A stretch of DNA of 46,886 bases from Fluviicola sp. (GTDB lineage: Bacteria; Bacteroidota; Bacteroidia; Flavobacteriales_D; Crocinitomicaceae): positions 1 through 46,886 of the forward strand of contig NVXU02000032.1 in NCBI GenBank assembly GCA_002734065.2, read 5' to 3'. The notes below the pieces were generated by a model that was not told the origin of the DNA, searched no databases, and saw only the letters and a program-made list of their open reading frames with translations. Below, in pieces: positions 1 through 7,898 of the stretch. Every line of letters begins with the position of its first letter. Position 1 is the stretch's first letter. A program made the position numbers and the translations under genes.

Positions 1-341
1 ACGATACCGAAATTGCAGTATTCACGAAAAACGAAACAGAAACCTTAGTTTTTTATGATCACATAAATACAGAAACAAGAAATTCTCTTATTCAAGAATT
101 AGACAAAAAGACAATACCGAAATGGAAAGAAAATATTGAAATTATTAAAACCACAAATGGAATAGAAAATTTACCATCAGAATTATTAGAGCAAAATAAA
201 ACATTGCTGAAATATTCAGAATTAAGATTAAAAGCATTTGAATTATTTAAAAAAGCAATTAGTGAAGATACTGAAAAGTATTCTCAAGAATTAGAACAAA
301 TACATTTAGAAATTGATAATGAATTGAAAAAATTGAATTAA
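1..341 (+). CDS. C-terminal part of an unrecognised protein (5' end outside the window)
   Basis: An open frame enters from the left edge and ends at the TAA at 339-341, giving about 112 residues ending in NELKKLN. It is rich in Lys, Glu, Asn and Ile, with no membrane segment or cysteine. The last 60 residues look helical (around KYSELRLKAFELFKKA). The visible part shows no catalytic motif. Some flavobacterial rhomboid proteases end in a helical tail of similar feel, but that is a weak guess. The gene is followed by a long non-coding region rather than a close neighbour, so no operon can be inferred. Confidence 0.6.
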   Translation, partial: DTEIAVFTKNETETLVFYDHINTETRNSLIQELDKKTIPKWKENIEIIKTTNGIENLPSELLEQNKTLLKYSELRLKAFELFKKAISEDTEKYSQELEQIHLEIDNELKKLN

Positions 342-358
342 AGCCAGCAGGTAATAAA

Positions 359-467
359 GTATAAAAATAATAGCCGAAATAGTTGTAAATATGAACATTG
401 TAGTCCGTAACAACATTAGTCGTAAATTGAAAAATTCTGCTTCCGAAATCGGCTACTATTCTTATAC
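359..467. repeat. Imperfect inverted repeat, 19-bp arms with 71-bp spacer
   Basis: The arm at 359-377 begins GTATAA and ends TAGCCGA. The reverse complement of 449-467 matches it at 17 of 19 positions. The element starts 17 bp after the stop of the first gene and is followed by GTTAG at 473-477. The folded size is in the range of integron attC sites, but matching R and L boxes are not visible on both sides, so an integron assignment is only a possibility. Confidence 0.5.
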
Positions 468-545
468 AAATCGTTAGAACATCCTCAATATTAACAGAAT
501 CCTCATGTAAAAACAAACGAAGCACAGCGATAAGCACATACAGAA

Positions 546-923
546 ACACGTTAACAGAACACAAACTAACGTGAACCTCCTGTAAAGTGCCGTGCATCTC
601 CGTAAAAGATACGTGAACGCAACGAAAATTAACGTTTACTCTATCTAGCGTATCCGGAACCAAACGAAGACGAGCGAGGAAGCAACGCAGAGCCAAGGTA
701 ACCCCATGAAGAATGACGGGAGCCACATTTAGAGTAACGTGGACAACTTGCACAGGTAGCCACAATCCGAACAAGAATTGCAATAACCTCGTCACGAATG
801 ACCAGAAGCGCATCAACAGAAAGATGCACAAGAGTAGCGTTGAAATTAACCTTGTCTCTAGTGAAATTATCTCCATCATTACGAAAAATAACCAACAAAC
901 ATTTCTCCATAAGTCGAGCTTCA
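546..923. repeat. Degenerate tandem array of about eighteen 21-bp units
   Basis: Cutting the sequence every 21 bp from 546 lines up cores such as ACGTGAAC (569-576 and 611-618), CCGTGCAT (590-597), ACGTTTAC (632-639) and ACGTGGAC (737-744). Column 9 is A in nearly every unit. Similarity is clear in roughly the first ten units (546-755) and fades rightward. A period of 21 bp is two helical turns, so the cores lie on one face of the DNA. No protein-coding signal accompanies it. Confidence 0.5.
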
Positions 924-1015
924 CACCCAATATCCCCCATTGTTAATAACTTCTTCTTCATTTTCGGTACAAAGTTTGTATTTTGGTGTTCGCAAATCAA
1001 AAACAATAAAACCAA

Positions 1016-2110
1016 ATGAAACTAAAATCAATCGTAGCAGTGCTTTTTATAGGATTGGGATCGATGGTTTATTCTCAAGACGATTTAACGCCTGAAGAAC
1101 AAGCCTATCGAGATTCTATTACTGCACTCAATTTAGAGAACGCAACCATTGCCAACAGTCAAGAAGCGTATAACAGCGGTATTAAGCTTTTCGCTGAGAA
1201 GAAATTTTCACAAGCCATTGGAGAATTTAAAAAATCTATTCAATTTGACCCGAATTTCACGGCTGCCTATTACAACAAAGGAGTAGCGGAAAATGAGGCA
1301 AGTAAATTCGCTGATGCAGTGAAAACTTTGGACCAATTAATCAATTTGAAGCCGAGTTATTCCAAAGCCTTCTTCCAGAGAGGACGTGCTTATCAAGGTC
1401 TCAACGAATATCTCAGAGCAGAGAACGACTACGAAGCATCTATCAAATTAGACGCTACCAACCCAAAAGCGCATTACAATTATGGAACGCTTCGTTTTTT
1501 GCAAAAAGATTACGACGGTGCCGTAAAATTCTTCTCACAAGCCATTAAATTGGATGGAGAAATGATCAACGCCTACAACGACAGAGGTTCTTCCTTCAGA
1601 ATGAAAGGTGAATACACCCGAGCATTAGCTGATTATGAAACGGTGGTGAGAAAGAATCCTAAAATGGCATTCGTTTTGAACAACATCGGTTCTACAAAAG
1701 CAAAAATGAAAGATTGGGCAGGTGCTTTGGCGGCATTTAATCAAGCCATTTCAATTGACTCGAAATTTCATCTATCTTACAACAACAGAGGAGTTGTACA
1801 AATGAAACAAGGAAGGTTGGATGATGCCATCAAAGATTTCACAAAAGCATTGGGCATCAAATCTGATTATTCTCCAGCGGCTTCTAATCTAAGTGGCGTT
1901 TACTTTCAGAAGAAAGATTACAAAAAAGCACAAGAATTTGCTGACAAGGCTATCAAAATGGACAAAGAAAACGGTTCTGCTTATGTCAATCGTGCCAACG
2001 CAAAAGAAATGATGCGTGACATGAACGGCGCTTGCGAAGATTGGAACAAAGCGAAAGAATTGGGGATTGAAGCAGGAACTACTTACTACGCAGGAAATTG
2101 CGCAAACTAA
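1016..2110 (+). CDS. Exported tetratricopeptide-repeat protein
   Basis: The protein has 364 residues. An N-terminal signal peptide (MKLKSIVAVLFIGLGSMVYS, cleavage near S20-Q21) points to the periplasm. From about residue 50 to 350 there are some eight or nine TPR units of about 34 residues, recognisable by patterns such as AYYNKGVAE, AFFQRGRAY, AHYNYGTLR, AYNDRGSSF and SYNNRGVVQ. It has no lipobox and no enzymatic domain, so a scaffold role is likely. The stop lies 11 bp before the ATG of the OmpA/PorE-like gene, which itself contains TPRs. The two are probably co-transcribed and may act in one envelope complex (inference). The ATG at 1016 gives a clean signal peptide. Confidence 0.85.
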   Translation: MKLKSIVAVLFIGLGSMVYSQDDLTPEEQAYRDSITALNLENATIANSQEAYNSGIKLFAEKKFSQAIGEFKKSIQFDPNFTAAYYNKGVAENEASKFADAVKTLDQLINLKPSYSKAFFQRGRAYQGLNEYLRAENDYEASIKLDATNPKAHYNYGTLRFLQKDYDGAVKFFSQAIKLDGEMINAYNDRGSSFRMKGEYTRALADYETVVRKNPKMAFVLNNIGSTKAKMKDWAGALAAFNQAISIDSKFHLSYNNRGVVQMKQGRLDDAIKDFTKALGIKSDYSPAASNLSGVYFQKKDYKKAQEFADKAIKMDKENGSAYVNRANAKEMMRDMNGACEDWNKAKELGIEAGTTYYAGNCAN

Positions 2111-2121
2111 AAATAAAAGAC

Positions 2122-4191
2122 ATGTTTAAATATATTTTATCAACACTTGTTCTGTCTTTTGCTTTTGCAACTGCTGCACAGAACGTAGATTTTAAATCGT
2201 CCAATTTCAAGGATGACAAAGATGGATTCAAAAAAGCAACGGCGGCAATCAAAGCCGGTGATGAATTTTTTGAATTGGCGAACGAAGCCATGTTCTTAGT
2301 GAAAAGTCCAGGGTTAAATTACGAGTTGGCAATTAAAAAATACTCCATCGCACAAAGTTTCAACCCGAATAATGGTGAATTGAACTACAAAATTGGCGTT
2401 TGCTATATCAATTCTCCGTATTCTCAAAAAGGAATAAAATTTTTAAAGGATGCGAAGAAACTGGACCCAGAAGCGGATCCATTCTTAGACTTTTACTATG
2501 CCAGAGCATTGCAGTTGGATGGAAAATACAACGATGCAGTAAAATCTTACGAAGCATTCGAAGCGAATTACAAAAAGGCAGACCGCTTTACTAAGTTTGT
2601 GAGCAAATACAAGAGGGAATGCAAAACGGCTAGAGGCGCAGTCCAGAATCCAATACGCGCATGGGTGGACAATGTTCCTGAATTAAACACGGAGTTTAAC
2701 GATTATGCGCCTTCCGTTTCTACGGATGGTGGAGAATTAATCTTCACTTCTGACAGACCAAATGGGCACACAACAAATGCTGCTGGAAGTTATGACAAAG
2801 ATATTTATTCTTCTTCTATTGACAACCGAGTATGGAGCAATCCACAGCAATTAAAGGGTGGGGTGAACACTCCAGAGGATGATATTTCTAACAATTTAAG
2901 CTACGATGGGACCAAAATGCTATTGCACAGAGATGTGGATGGTCAATTAGACATCTTCGAGAGTAGATTAAATGGTTTTAACTGGACAGATCCGCAAAAA
3001 TTGCCTTACCAAATTTCTTCTGGCAAAGCCAATGAAGTTTATGCGGCGTACAGTGAAGATGGCTGGAGTATCTATTTTGGAAGAGACAACGCAGGCAGAA
3101 GCAACGGTTTTGAAATTATGTATAGCAGTATGCAGAGTAAGATTAAGAAAAACTACATGGCTGCTCAAATGATTTCTTCGATAAATAGTAAGTTCAACGA
3201 AGGACCTATTTACATCATGTTAGATGGATTGACAATGTACATTGCCTCGGAAGGAAATGGATCTTATGGAGGTTACGACATCTTCGTTTCTCATAGAGCG
3301 CAAGGTTCTTGGTCGAAACCTGTGAATATGGGCTACCCTATCAATACACCTTATGATGATTTCTTTTTCTCAGCGACGGCAAACGGAAAATACGCATACA
3401 TTGCATCCAACAGAGCCGAAGGGAAAGGCGGTTATGACATTTACAAGGTGACTTTCTGGGGAGAAGAGAAAAAACCTTCTTTGGCAACAGAAGATTACTT
3501 GTTGGCATCCATTGTTAACCCGATTAAAGACAATTCTATCGAGGCAACTGTGAATGTAAATAAGAAATCATTTACTGTTTTTAAAGGAAAAACAATAGAT
3601 GCATTGACCAAGGCAGCGGTAGAATCACAAATCGAAATCACAGATAATTCTACTGGCAAATTGATTCAGACATTCACAACCAATAGCGCTACGGGTAAAT
3701 TCATTATCACTTTGGCTTCTGGTAAGAATTATGGAATTGCCGTAAAAGCAGAAGGTTATCTCTTTCACAGTGAGAACTTTGATATCCCAAAAGGAGCCGC
3801 TGATAATTTGGTGAATAAAATCATTGAATTGAAGAACATCAAAGTCGGGAGCAAAATTGCTTTGCGTAATATTTTCTTCGATACAGGGAAATCAACCTTG
3901 CGTTCTGAATCTAATACGGAATTAGACCGATTGGTGAAACTCATGAAAGATGTCCCTTCATTAAAAATAGAAATTTCTGGACATACAGACAACACCGGCT
4001 CTGTAAAGTTGAACAATTCTCTATCCCAAGACAGAGCGCAAGCAGTTGTGAATTATCTGAAAGGAAAAAGCATTGCAGCCAACAGAATGACAGCGAAAGG
4101 TTATGGTTCTAGCAAACCAATTGCTACGAACAAAACCAACGCAGGTCGTCAAGAGAATAGAAGAACGGAATTTGAAATTAAAGGGAATTAA
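2122..4191 (+). CDS. OmpA-family envelope protein with TPR, beta-propeller and carboxypeptidase-regulatory-like domains (PorE-like)
   Basis: The protein has 689 residues from the ATG at 2122. An upstream TTG at 2098 would overlap the previous gene and spoil the signal peptide MFKYILSTLVLSFAFATAAQ. Domains in order: TPR region (about 45-160), PD40-type propeller (about 185-450, with blades such as SVSTDGGELIFTSDRPNG and KGGYDIYKV), a carboxypeptidase-regulatory-like beta domain (about 485-570), and OmpA-C peptidoglycan-binding domain (about 580-689, with GHTD and ENRRTEFEI). This is the domain order of PorE of the type IX secretion system, although PorE is a lipoprotein and no lipobox Cys is seen here. 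Bacteroidota have several such paralogues, so PorE identity is likely but unproven. A 42-bp palindrome begins at the last base of its stop codon. Confidence 0.85.
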   Translation: MFKYILSTLVLSFAFATAAQNVDFKSSNFKDDKDGFKKATAAIKAGDEFFELANEAMFLVKSPGLNYELAIKKYSIAQSFNPNNGELNYKIGVCYINSPYSQKGIKFLKDAKKLDPEADPFLDFYYARALQLDGKYNDAVKSYEAFEANYKKADRFTKFVSKYKRECKTARGAVQNPIRAWVDNVPELNTEFNDYAPSVSTDGGELIFTSDRPNGHTTNAAGSYDKDIYSSSIDNRVWSNPQQLKGGVNTPEDDISNNLSYDGTKMLLHRDVDGQLDIFESRLNGFNWTDPQKLPYQISSGKANEVYAAYSEDGWSIYFGRDNAGRSNGFEIMYSSMQSKIKKNYMAAQMISSINSKFNEGPIYIMLDGLTMYIASEGNGSYGGYDIFVSHRAQGSWSKPVNMGYPINTPYDDFFFSATANGKYAYIASNRAEGKGGYDIYKVTFWGEEKKPSLATEDYLLASIVNPIKDNSIEATVNVNKKSFTVFKGKTIDALTKAAVESQIEITDNSTGKLIQTFTTNSATGKFIITLASGKNYGIAVKAEGYLFHSENFDIPKGAADNLVNKIIELKNIKVGSKIALRNIFFDTGKSTLRSESNTELDRLVKLMKDVPSLKIEISGHTDNTGSVKLNNSLSQDRAQAVVNYLKGKSIAANRMTAKGYGSSKPIATNKTNAGRQENRRTEFEIKGN

Positions 4192-4232
4192 TAAATAGTA
4201 GGGGTGAGTCGCGACTCACCCCTACTATTTAT
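4191..4232. repeat. Perfect 42-bp palindrome after the OmpA-family gene
   Basis: The 21 bases of 4191-4211 are exactly the reverse complement of 4212-4232. The core reads GGGGTGAGTCGCGACTCACC. It starts at the last A of the preceding stop codon. It could act as a rho-independent terminator for the TPR/OmpA pair, but there is no long T run, and the perfect symmetry points to a mobile palindromic repeat. A similar but degraded palindrome lies inside xdhC at 14421-14446. Confidence 0.8.
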
Positions 4233-4255
4233 ATAGGAATAACAAACACATTCTA

Positions 4256-5656
4256 ATGAATTCGTTTACACCAATTTCTGAAGAACACCTTAATTTTTTC
4301 AATACCATTTTAGACAATCGCTGTTCTGTGGATTCTGAAGAAATCTACAATTACAGTCACGACGAAACGGAGGATATTTCTGTTTTGCCAAATGTTGTTT
4401 TGAAACCAAATTCTGTTGAAGAAGTTTCAGAAATAATGGCGTTTTGCAATGAAAACAACATTTGCGTAACACCTTCTGGAGCAAGAACAGGGTTGAGTGG
4501 TGGTGCCATTCCAATTCATGGGGGCGTTGCGCTTTCTCTGGAGAAATTCAATAAAATTCTGGAAATTGACGAAAACAATCTGCAAGTGACCACAGAACCG
4601 GGTGTAATTACGCAAGTTTTGCAAGATGCCGTCAAAGAAAAAGGACTCTTCTACCCTCCTGATCCTGCGAGCAAAGGAAGTTGCTTTATTGGTGGCAATG
4701 TTTCGGAGAATTCCGGAGGTCCAAAAGCAGTGAAATATGGCGTGACGAGCGACTACGTTCTCAACCTTGAAATTGTGTTGCCAAATGGAGAAATTATCTG
4801 GACAGGCGCCAACGTTTTGAAAAATGCCACGGGTTACAACCTCACTCAACTGCTCGTCGGCTCTGAAGGAACGCTTGGCATCATCACGAAAATAGTTTTG
4901 CGCTTGATTCCGCATCCAACGAGTGATTTATTAATGCTTGTTCCCTTCTTTGATGCGCAGAAAGCATGCGAGGCAGTCACCGCAATTTTCAAAAAGGGAA
5001 TCACACCGAGTGGTCTGGAGTTCATGGAGAGAGAGGCTTTGCTGTGGACGCAAGATTTTTTGCAAGACACTTCTATCGAGGTTGCTGAAAATCATGCCGC
5101 TCATTTACTGATAGAAGTCGATGGTTTTGAGCAAGAAATTTTGATGGAAGAATGCACCAAAATAATGGAAGTTTTGGAGAGTTTTGAAACGGGAGAAATT
5201 CTTTTTGCAGAATCACAAGCACAGAAAGATGCCCTTTGGAAATTGCGAAGAAGTGTTGGAGAAGCCGTCAAAGCGAATTCTATTTACAAAGAAGAAGATA
5301 CCGTTGTTCCGAGGTTTCAACTACCTCAATTGTTACACCACGTAAAAAGAATTGGTGATGAATTTGGTTTTAAGTCCGTTTGTTATGGACACGCAGGCGA
5401 CGGTAACTTGCACATCAACATAATTAAGGGTGATTTATCCGAAGAAAAATGGAATAACGAACTTTCGATTGCCATTAGAGAACTTTTTGAAGAAGTCGCA
5501 AAGCTCGGAGGCACTATTTCTGGTGAGCATGGCATTGGCTTGGTTCAAAAGCAATACATGGATGTTGTTTTCACGGAAACGTCTTTAAATCTGATGCGAT
5601 CTATCAAGCAAGTTTTTGATCCGAAGGGTATTTTGAATCCAGGGAAGATTTTTTAG
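4256..5656 (+). CDS. FAD-linked oxidase, GlcD / D-lactate dehydrogenase type
   Basis: The protein has 466 residues, a full-length GlcD/DLD-type flavoenzyme. It should oxidise a small D-2-hydroxy acid such as D-lactate or glycolate, passing electrons to quinone or another acceptor. The N-terminal FAD-binding PCMH domain (about 40-220) shows PSGARTGLSGGA, PPDPASKG, GGNVSENSGGPKAVKYG and GSEGTLGIIT. The C-terminal FAD-oxidase domain shows GHAGDGNLH and SGEHGIGLVQK, the family's metal and substrate site. No GlcE or GlcF partners lie nearby, so a single-subunit enzyme is more likely than the three-part glycolate oxidase. The stop overlaps the convergent DUF4924 gene by 4 bp. Confidence 0.9.
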   Translation: MNSFTPISEEHLNFFNTILDNRCSVDSEEIYNYSHDETEDISVLPNVVLKPNSVEEVSEIMAFCNENNICVTPSGARTGLSGGAIPIHGGVALSLEKFNKILEIDENNLQVTTEPGVITQVLQDAVKEKGLFYPPDPASKGSCFIGGNVSENSGGPKAVKYGVTSDYVLNLEIVLPNGEIIWTGANVLKNATGYNLTQLLVGSEGTLGIITKIVLRLIPHPTSDLLMLVPFFDAQKACEAVTAIFKKGITPSGLEFMEREALLWTQDFLQDTSIEVAENHAAHLLIEVDGFEQEILMEECTKIMEVLESFETGEILFAESQAQKDALWKLRRSVGEAVKANSIYKEEDTVVPRFQLPQLLHHVKRIGDEFGFKSVCYGHAGDGNLHINIIKGDLSEEKWNNELSIAIRELFEEVAKLGGTISGEHGIGLVQKQYMDVVFTETSLNLMRSIKQVFDPKGILNPGKIF

Positions 5657-6204
5657 TTATTCAGAAAATCCAAATCTCCTGCTTTCATTCTCACATAAGC
5701 TCGACTTAAAAACGCCAGCATTATTCTCATAGAATCAAAAGCTTCTTCCGACGCTGGACTGATTTCTTTGCGTTGTAAACGGAGCAATAGCTTCATGTAC
5801 AATGCTTGGAAGGCAATTTCTACGTGATTCTTGTCTTTCAGGTTTGATTTTGACTTGAATTCTTCAATGTGATCGTTGGCAACTTTAAAAATGTCCTTGT
5901 ATTTATCGTTGTCTGTGAGGTTGAGCAAAGTGTTGTGCAAGTAGGTCAATTCTACCATTATTTCTTGCGTTGACAACAAATGACCACTCGTTTCAATTTT
6001 CTCGCTGCGCATTTGCATCATCAACGAAGAATACCATTTTCTATACTGTGCGAGAAAAGATTCGTCTGGAAGTTGCGGTCTCACATACGCATCCATGAGC
6101 TTATCCAAGTCGAATTGATAGGCGCGAATAACATCCTCAACTTGGTACATGTACAAGATGTACTCGGCAATGTTATTTTTTATTTTCTGCTCAGCAACTA
6201 ACAT
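5653..6204 (-). CDS. DUF4924 family protein
   Basis: The protein has 183 residues, all-helical in appearance, with no signal peptide or membrane segment. It matches the Bacteroidota-restricted DUF4924 family by its N-terminal pattern MLVAEQKIKNNIAEYILYMY and a conserved tail near AFLSRAYVRMKAGDLDF. The family's function is not known to me. The start codon overlaps the stop of the OmpH-like lipoprotein gene by one base, so it is the last gene of a minus-strand operon with the genes at 6204-6818 and 6824-7084. Confidence 0.8.
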   Translation of the reverse strand: MLVAEQKIKNNIAEYILYMYQVEDVIRAYQFDLDKLMDAYVRPQLPDESFLAQYRKWYSSLMMQMRSEKIETSGHLLSTQEIMVELTYLHNTLLNLTDNDKYKDIFKVANDHIEEFKSKSNLKDKNHVEIAFQALYMKLLLRLQRKEISPASEEAFDSMRIMLAFLSRAYVRMKAGDLDFLNN

Positions 6205-6818
6205 TAGTCTTCGGTGTCGTTCTCAATTTCACTCTCTAATTCTGCTGTTTTCTCATTCAGAAAATTGGTAAAACTTTCTGTAACATCCATTGAAGAATGC
6301 ATATAATTAATTTGACCACCTTTAGAATAAGTCATGAGGATATCAATTCCGTTCATCTCTGAAAATTCTTTTCCATAAGTGTCTAATCTGTTTCCAATAG
6401 TTTCTAGAATATCCATTGTCTCATTCTCCAATCTTCCGCCCTCAGTTTGCTGATAGTTCATCAATGCATTCTGCTTTTGCTGAATTGTTTGTTGAATCAC
6501 TGCAATGTCATTCTGAGAAAGTAAACCTTGTTGTGCTTGAGCATCTTTACTAGAAATATATGCTTGCAACGATTGCTCCTTTGCTGACACACTTCCTTGA
6601 AACGCTTTGCCTTTCACAACCAAGATAGAATCTTGCACTTTATAATAAGTGTACATTGTTTTTAGCGAATCGAGGTTGTAAAATGCTATTTTCAACTCAC
6701 CACTGCTTTTTGCTTCAATATTAGTTGTTGTTTCTTTCTTTTCAGGCGTTTCTTTAGAACCGCAAGCCGTTAATACCGCAAAAACTGTAACAATTGCTAT
6801 AAATAATTTAATCTTCAT
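6204..6818 (-). CDS. OmpH/Skp-family lipoprotein
   Basis: The protein has 204 residues. A lipoprotein signal (MKIKLFIAIVTVFAVLTAC, lipobox LTAC, lipidated Cys19) is followed by an acidic linker, then an OmpH/Skp-type core. The core begins with a beta strand (KIAFYNLDSLKTMYTYYK) and continues into a long Gln-rich coiled-coil stretch (about 75-140). Skp-type proteins hold unfolded outer-membrane proteins in the periplasm. Bacteroidota commonly have several copies, some of them lipidated like this one. It is preceded after 5 bp by the small gene at 6824 and followed by the DUF4924 gene with a one-base overlap. Confidence 0.8.
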   Translation of the reverse strand: MKIKLFIAIVTVFAVLTACGSKETPEKKETTTNIEAKSSGELKIAFYNLDSLKTMYTYYKVQDSILVVKGKAFQGSVSAKEQSLQAYISSKDAQAQQGLLSQNDIAVIQQTIQQKQNALMNYQQTEGGRLENETMDILETIGNRLDTYGKEFSEMNGIDILMTYSKGGQINYMHSSMDVTESFTNFLNEKTAELESEIENDTED

Positions 6819-6823
6819 AATTC

Positions 6824-7084
6824 CTATTTATTGTTTTTCAATTTGAATGCTTCCAACCAATCGCTTCGCATTTCTATAAATCTATTCAATGTGTTCTTTA
6901 ATAATTTATCTGTAATCATGTTCTCAACATCCTCTAATCCATCGACATCTAACTCTCCGATTTTGTAGCTCTGTTCAAATTGCCCTAATTCAATTTTAAG
7001 AATATATTTCCCGTTGTATTGAAAAACTTGAATTTTATACTTCTCGTGCGGAATATCTTTAACTAATCTCACTTTTTTTGACAA
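6824..7084 (-). CDS. Small conserved hypothetical protein
   Basis: The protein has up to 86 residues, with no signal peptide, membrane segment or cysteine. The N-terminal half looks like a beta sheet (YKIQVFQYNGKYILKIELG) and the C-terminal half like a helix. I do not recognise the family. The start is uncertain: the first codon is TTG at 7082-7084, but that TTG is also the end of a TATTTTTG box that fits a Bacteroidota -7 promoter element. The real start may therefore be the GTG at 7070-7072, giving 82 residues. It is the first gene of the operon with the OmpH-like and DUF4924 genes. Confidence 0.6.
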   Translation of the reverse strand: MSKKVRLVKDIPHEKYKIQVFQYNGKYILKIELGQFEQSYKIGELDVDGLEDVENMITDKLLKNTLNRFIEMRSDWLEAFKLKNNK

Positions 7085-7140
7085 AAATAACAGAAATGAG
7101 GTGAAATAGTCATAATTGAGGGAGAAAAGATTTGGAGATT

Positions 7141-7231
7141 GACGTAGATGTGTGTTAGACGTTGATACCTGTTAGAATTATGAATTATTGATGTTGACAC
7201 CTGTTATGATTTGGAAATTTGGAGATTTTCA
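7141..7231. repeat. Intergenic copy of a 48-bp dispersed repeat
   Basis: The stretch beginning gacgtagatgtgtgttagac and ending gttagaattatgaatt (7141-7186) resembles the tandem units at 19365-19477. A degraded second part (gttgacacctgttatga) follows. It lies between the small gene at 6824 and the terminator at 7316 and codes for nothing evident. Confidence 0.5.
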
Positions 7232-7315
7232 ATGAGACATTAGTTCTGCAAAATCTGCGTGAGAAAAAGAAGAAGTTAAGAAGTTAAAATATACACCTCA
7301 TCAATTATAGCCACA

Positions 7316-7347
7316 AAAAAAGCGCCATAAGGAGAGGGCGCTTTTTT
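7316..7347 (-). terminator. Rho-independent terminator of the SiaC-like gene
   Basis: A hairpin with perfect 11-bp arms (7316-7326 and 7337-7347, core GCGCC/GGCGC) and a 10-base loop is flanked by A runs on the left and T runs on the right. It lies 19 bp past the stop of the minus-strand gene and would terminate it. The symmetry could also let it work on the plus strand. Confidence 0.85.
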
Positions 7348-7366
7348 ATTCTCTAGTTTATAATAT

Positions 7367-7816
7367 CTATAGTGGTGCCAGTTCTTTATCCTCAAATTCT
7401 ATAAAATCAAAAGGAACTTTTACCATGTATGCATAATCTTGACCAACTTCGTACATGTCAACATCTTCTTTTCTGTACTCCCAAATAACCTTGACAGAAA
7501 GACCTTTTTCTGATAGTTCATTCAGCTTATACAGTAAAAATAAAATTCTCTTTGAAGAGGAAATGTTGAAGTATTCTAGTTTTATTTTGAATGTTGTCGA
7601 TTCCTTTGGTGAAAGCATGTAAGATTCAAACCAACTTAGAATTGGCAGCCAAAACTCATCAGAATCGAATGGTATCGATCTCCCCTTTAATTCCATCAAT
7701 CCATTTTCAGAATTGAAGTTAATCATTGGCGTTTCTGGTGTTGATTCTCTTTTTAATACTTCCATTAGAGCACGTTTTTCAACTGCAATTTCGGTAAAAT
7801 AATTCGATGATTTCAA
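7367..7816 (-). CDS. SiaC-family (DUF1987) protein
   Basis: The protein has 149 residues from the ATG at 7814-7816. It matches the DUF1987/SiaC family by MINFNSENGLMELKGRSIPF, an internal YFNISSSKRIL motif, and the closing VIWEYRKEDVDMYEVGQ. In Pseudomonas, SiaC is a phosphoprotein switched by the SiaA phosphatase and SiaB kinase to control a diguanylate cyclase; the Ser in the SSSKR region matches the phosphosite zone. No SiaA, SiaB or GGDEF gene is in the window, so its partners must be elsewhere. Family members usually start close to the conserved block, so the inner ATG at 7763-7765 (132 residues) may be the true start. It is a monocistron with its own terminator. Confidence 0.8.
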   Translation of the reverse strand: MKSSNYFTEIAVEKRALMEVLKRESTPETPMINFNSENGLMELKGRSIPFDSDEFWLPILSWFESYMLSPKESTTFKIKLEYFNISSSKRILFLLYKLNELSEKGLSVKVIWEYRKEDVDMYEVGQDYAYMVKVPFDFIEFEDKELAPL

Positions 7817-7898
7817 TAAATTCTACCAATGGTGGAATTGAATAGACGAAGTTGCTTTTATTAAAGGTAAAGCTGAAATAATAACTCAAAACGAGTAT

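Larger units (their letters stand above)
342..1015. other. 674-bp non-coding region with inverted repeat and degenerate 21-bp array
   Basis: No convincing gene is present. The left third holds a 19-bp-arm inverted repeat (359-377 and 449-467). From about 546 to 920 the sequence falls into successive 21-bp steps with a decaying ACGTGAAC-like core. A 223-codon minus-strand frame and a 124-codon one cross this stretch. Both look like by-products of the 21-bp period, which cannot shift frame and so gives a false heptad pattern of Val and Leu. The last about 80 bp should contain the promoter of the TPR gene at 1016, but no clean TAnnTTTG box was seen. Confidence 0.6.

Noticed and set aside
342-480. 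Integron attC site with cassette
   Set aside because: Only one side shows a GTT-type core, no integrase or second site is visible, and R-box symmetry fails. Kept only as a weak possibility.
259-930. 223-codon open frame on the minus strand
   Set aside because: It spans the 21-bp array, whose period of three-times-seven keeps any frame open. The residues are low-complexity Val/Leu/Asn and the frame overlaps the coding end of the first gene.
641-1015. 124-codon open frame on the minus strand
   Set aside because: It covers the same array in another frame and the promoter region of the TPR gene; no homology or signal visible.
4427-4915. 162-codon minus-strand frame within the FAD oxidase gene
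   Set aside because: It lies fully inside a well-supported GlcD-type gene on the other strand.
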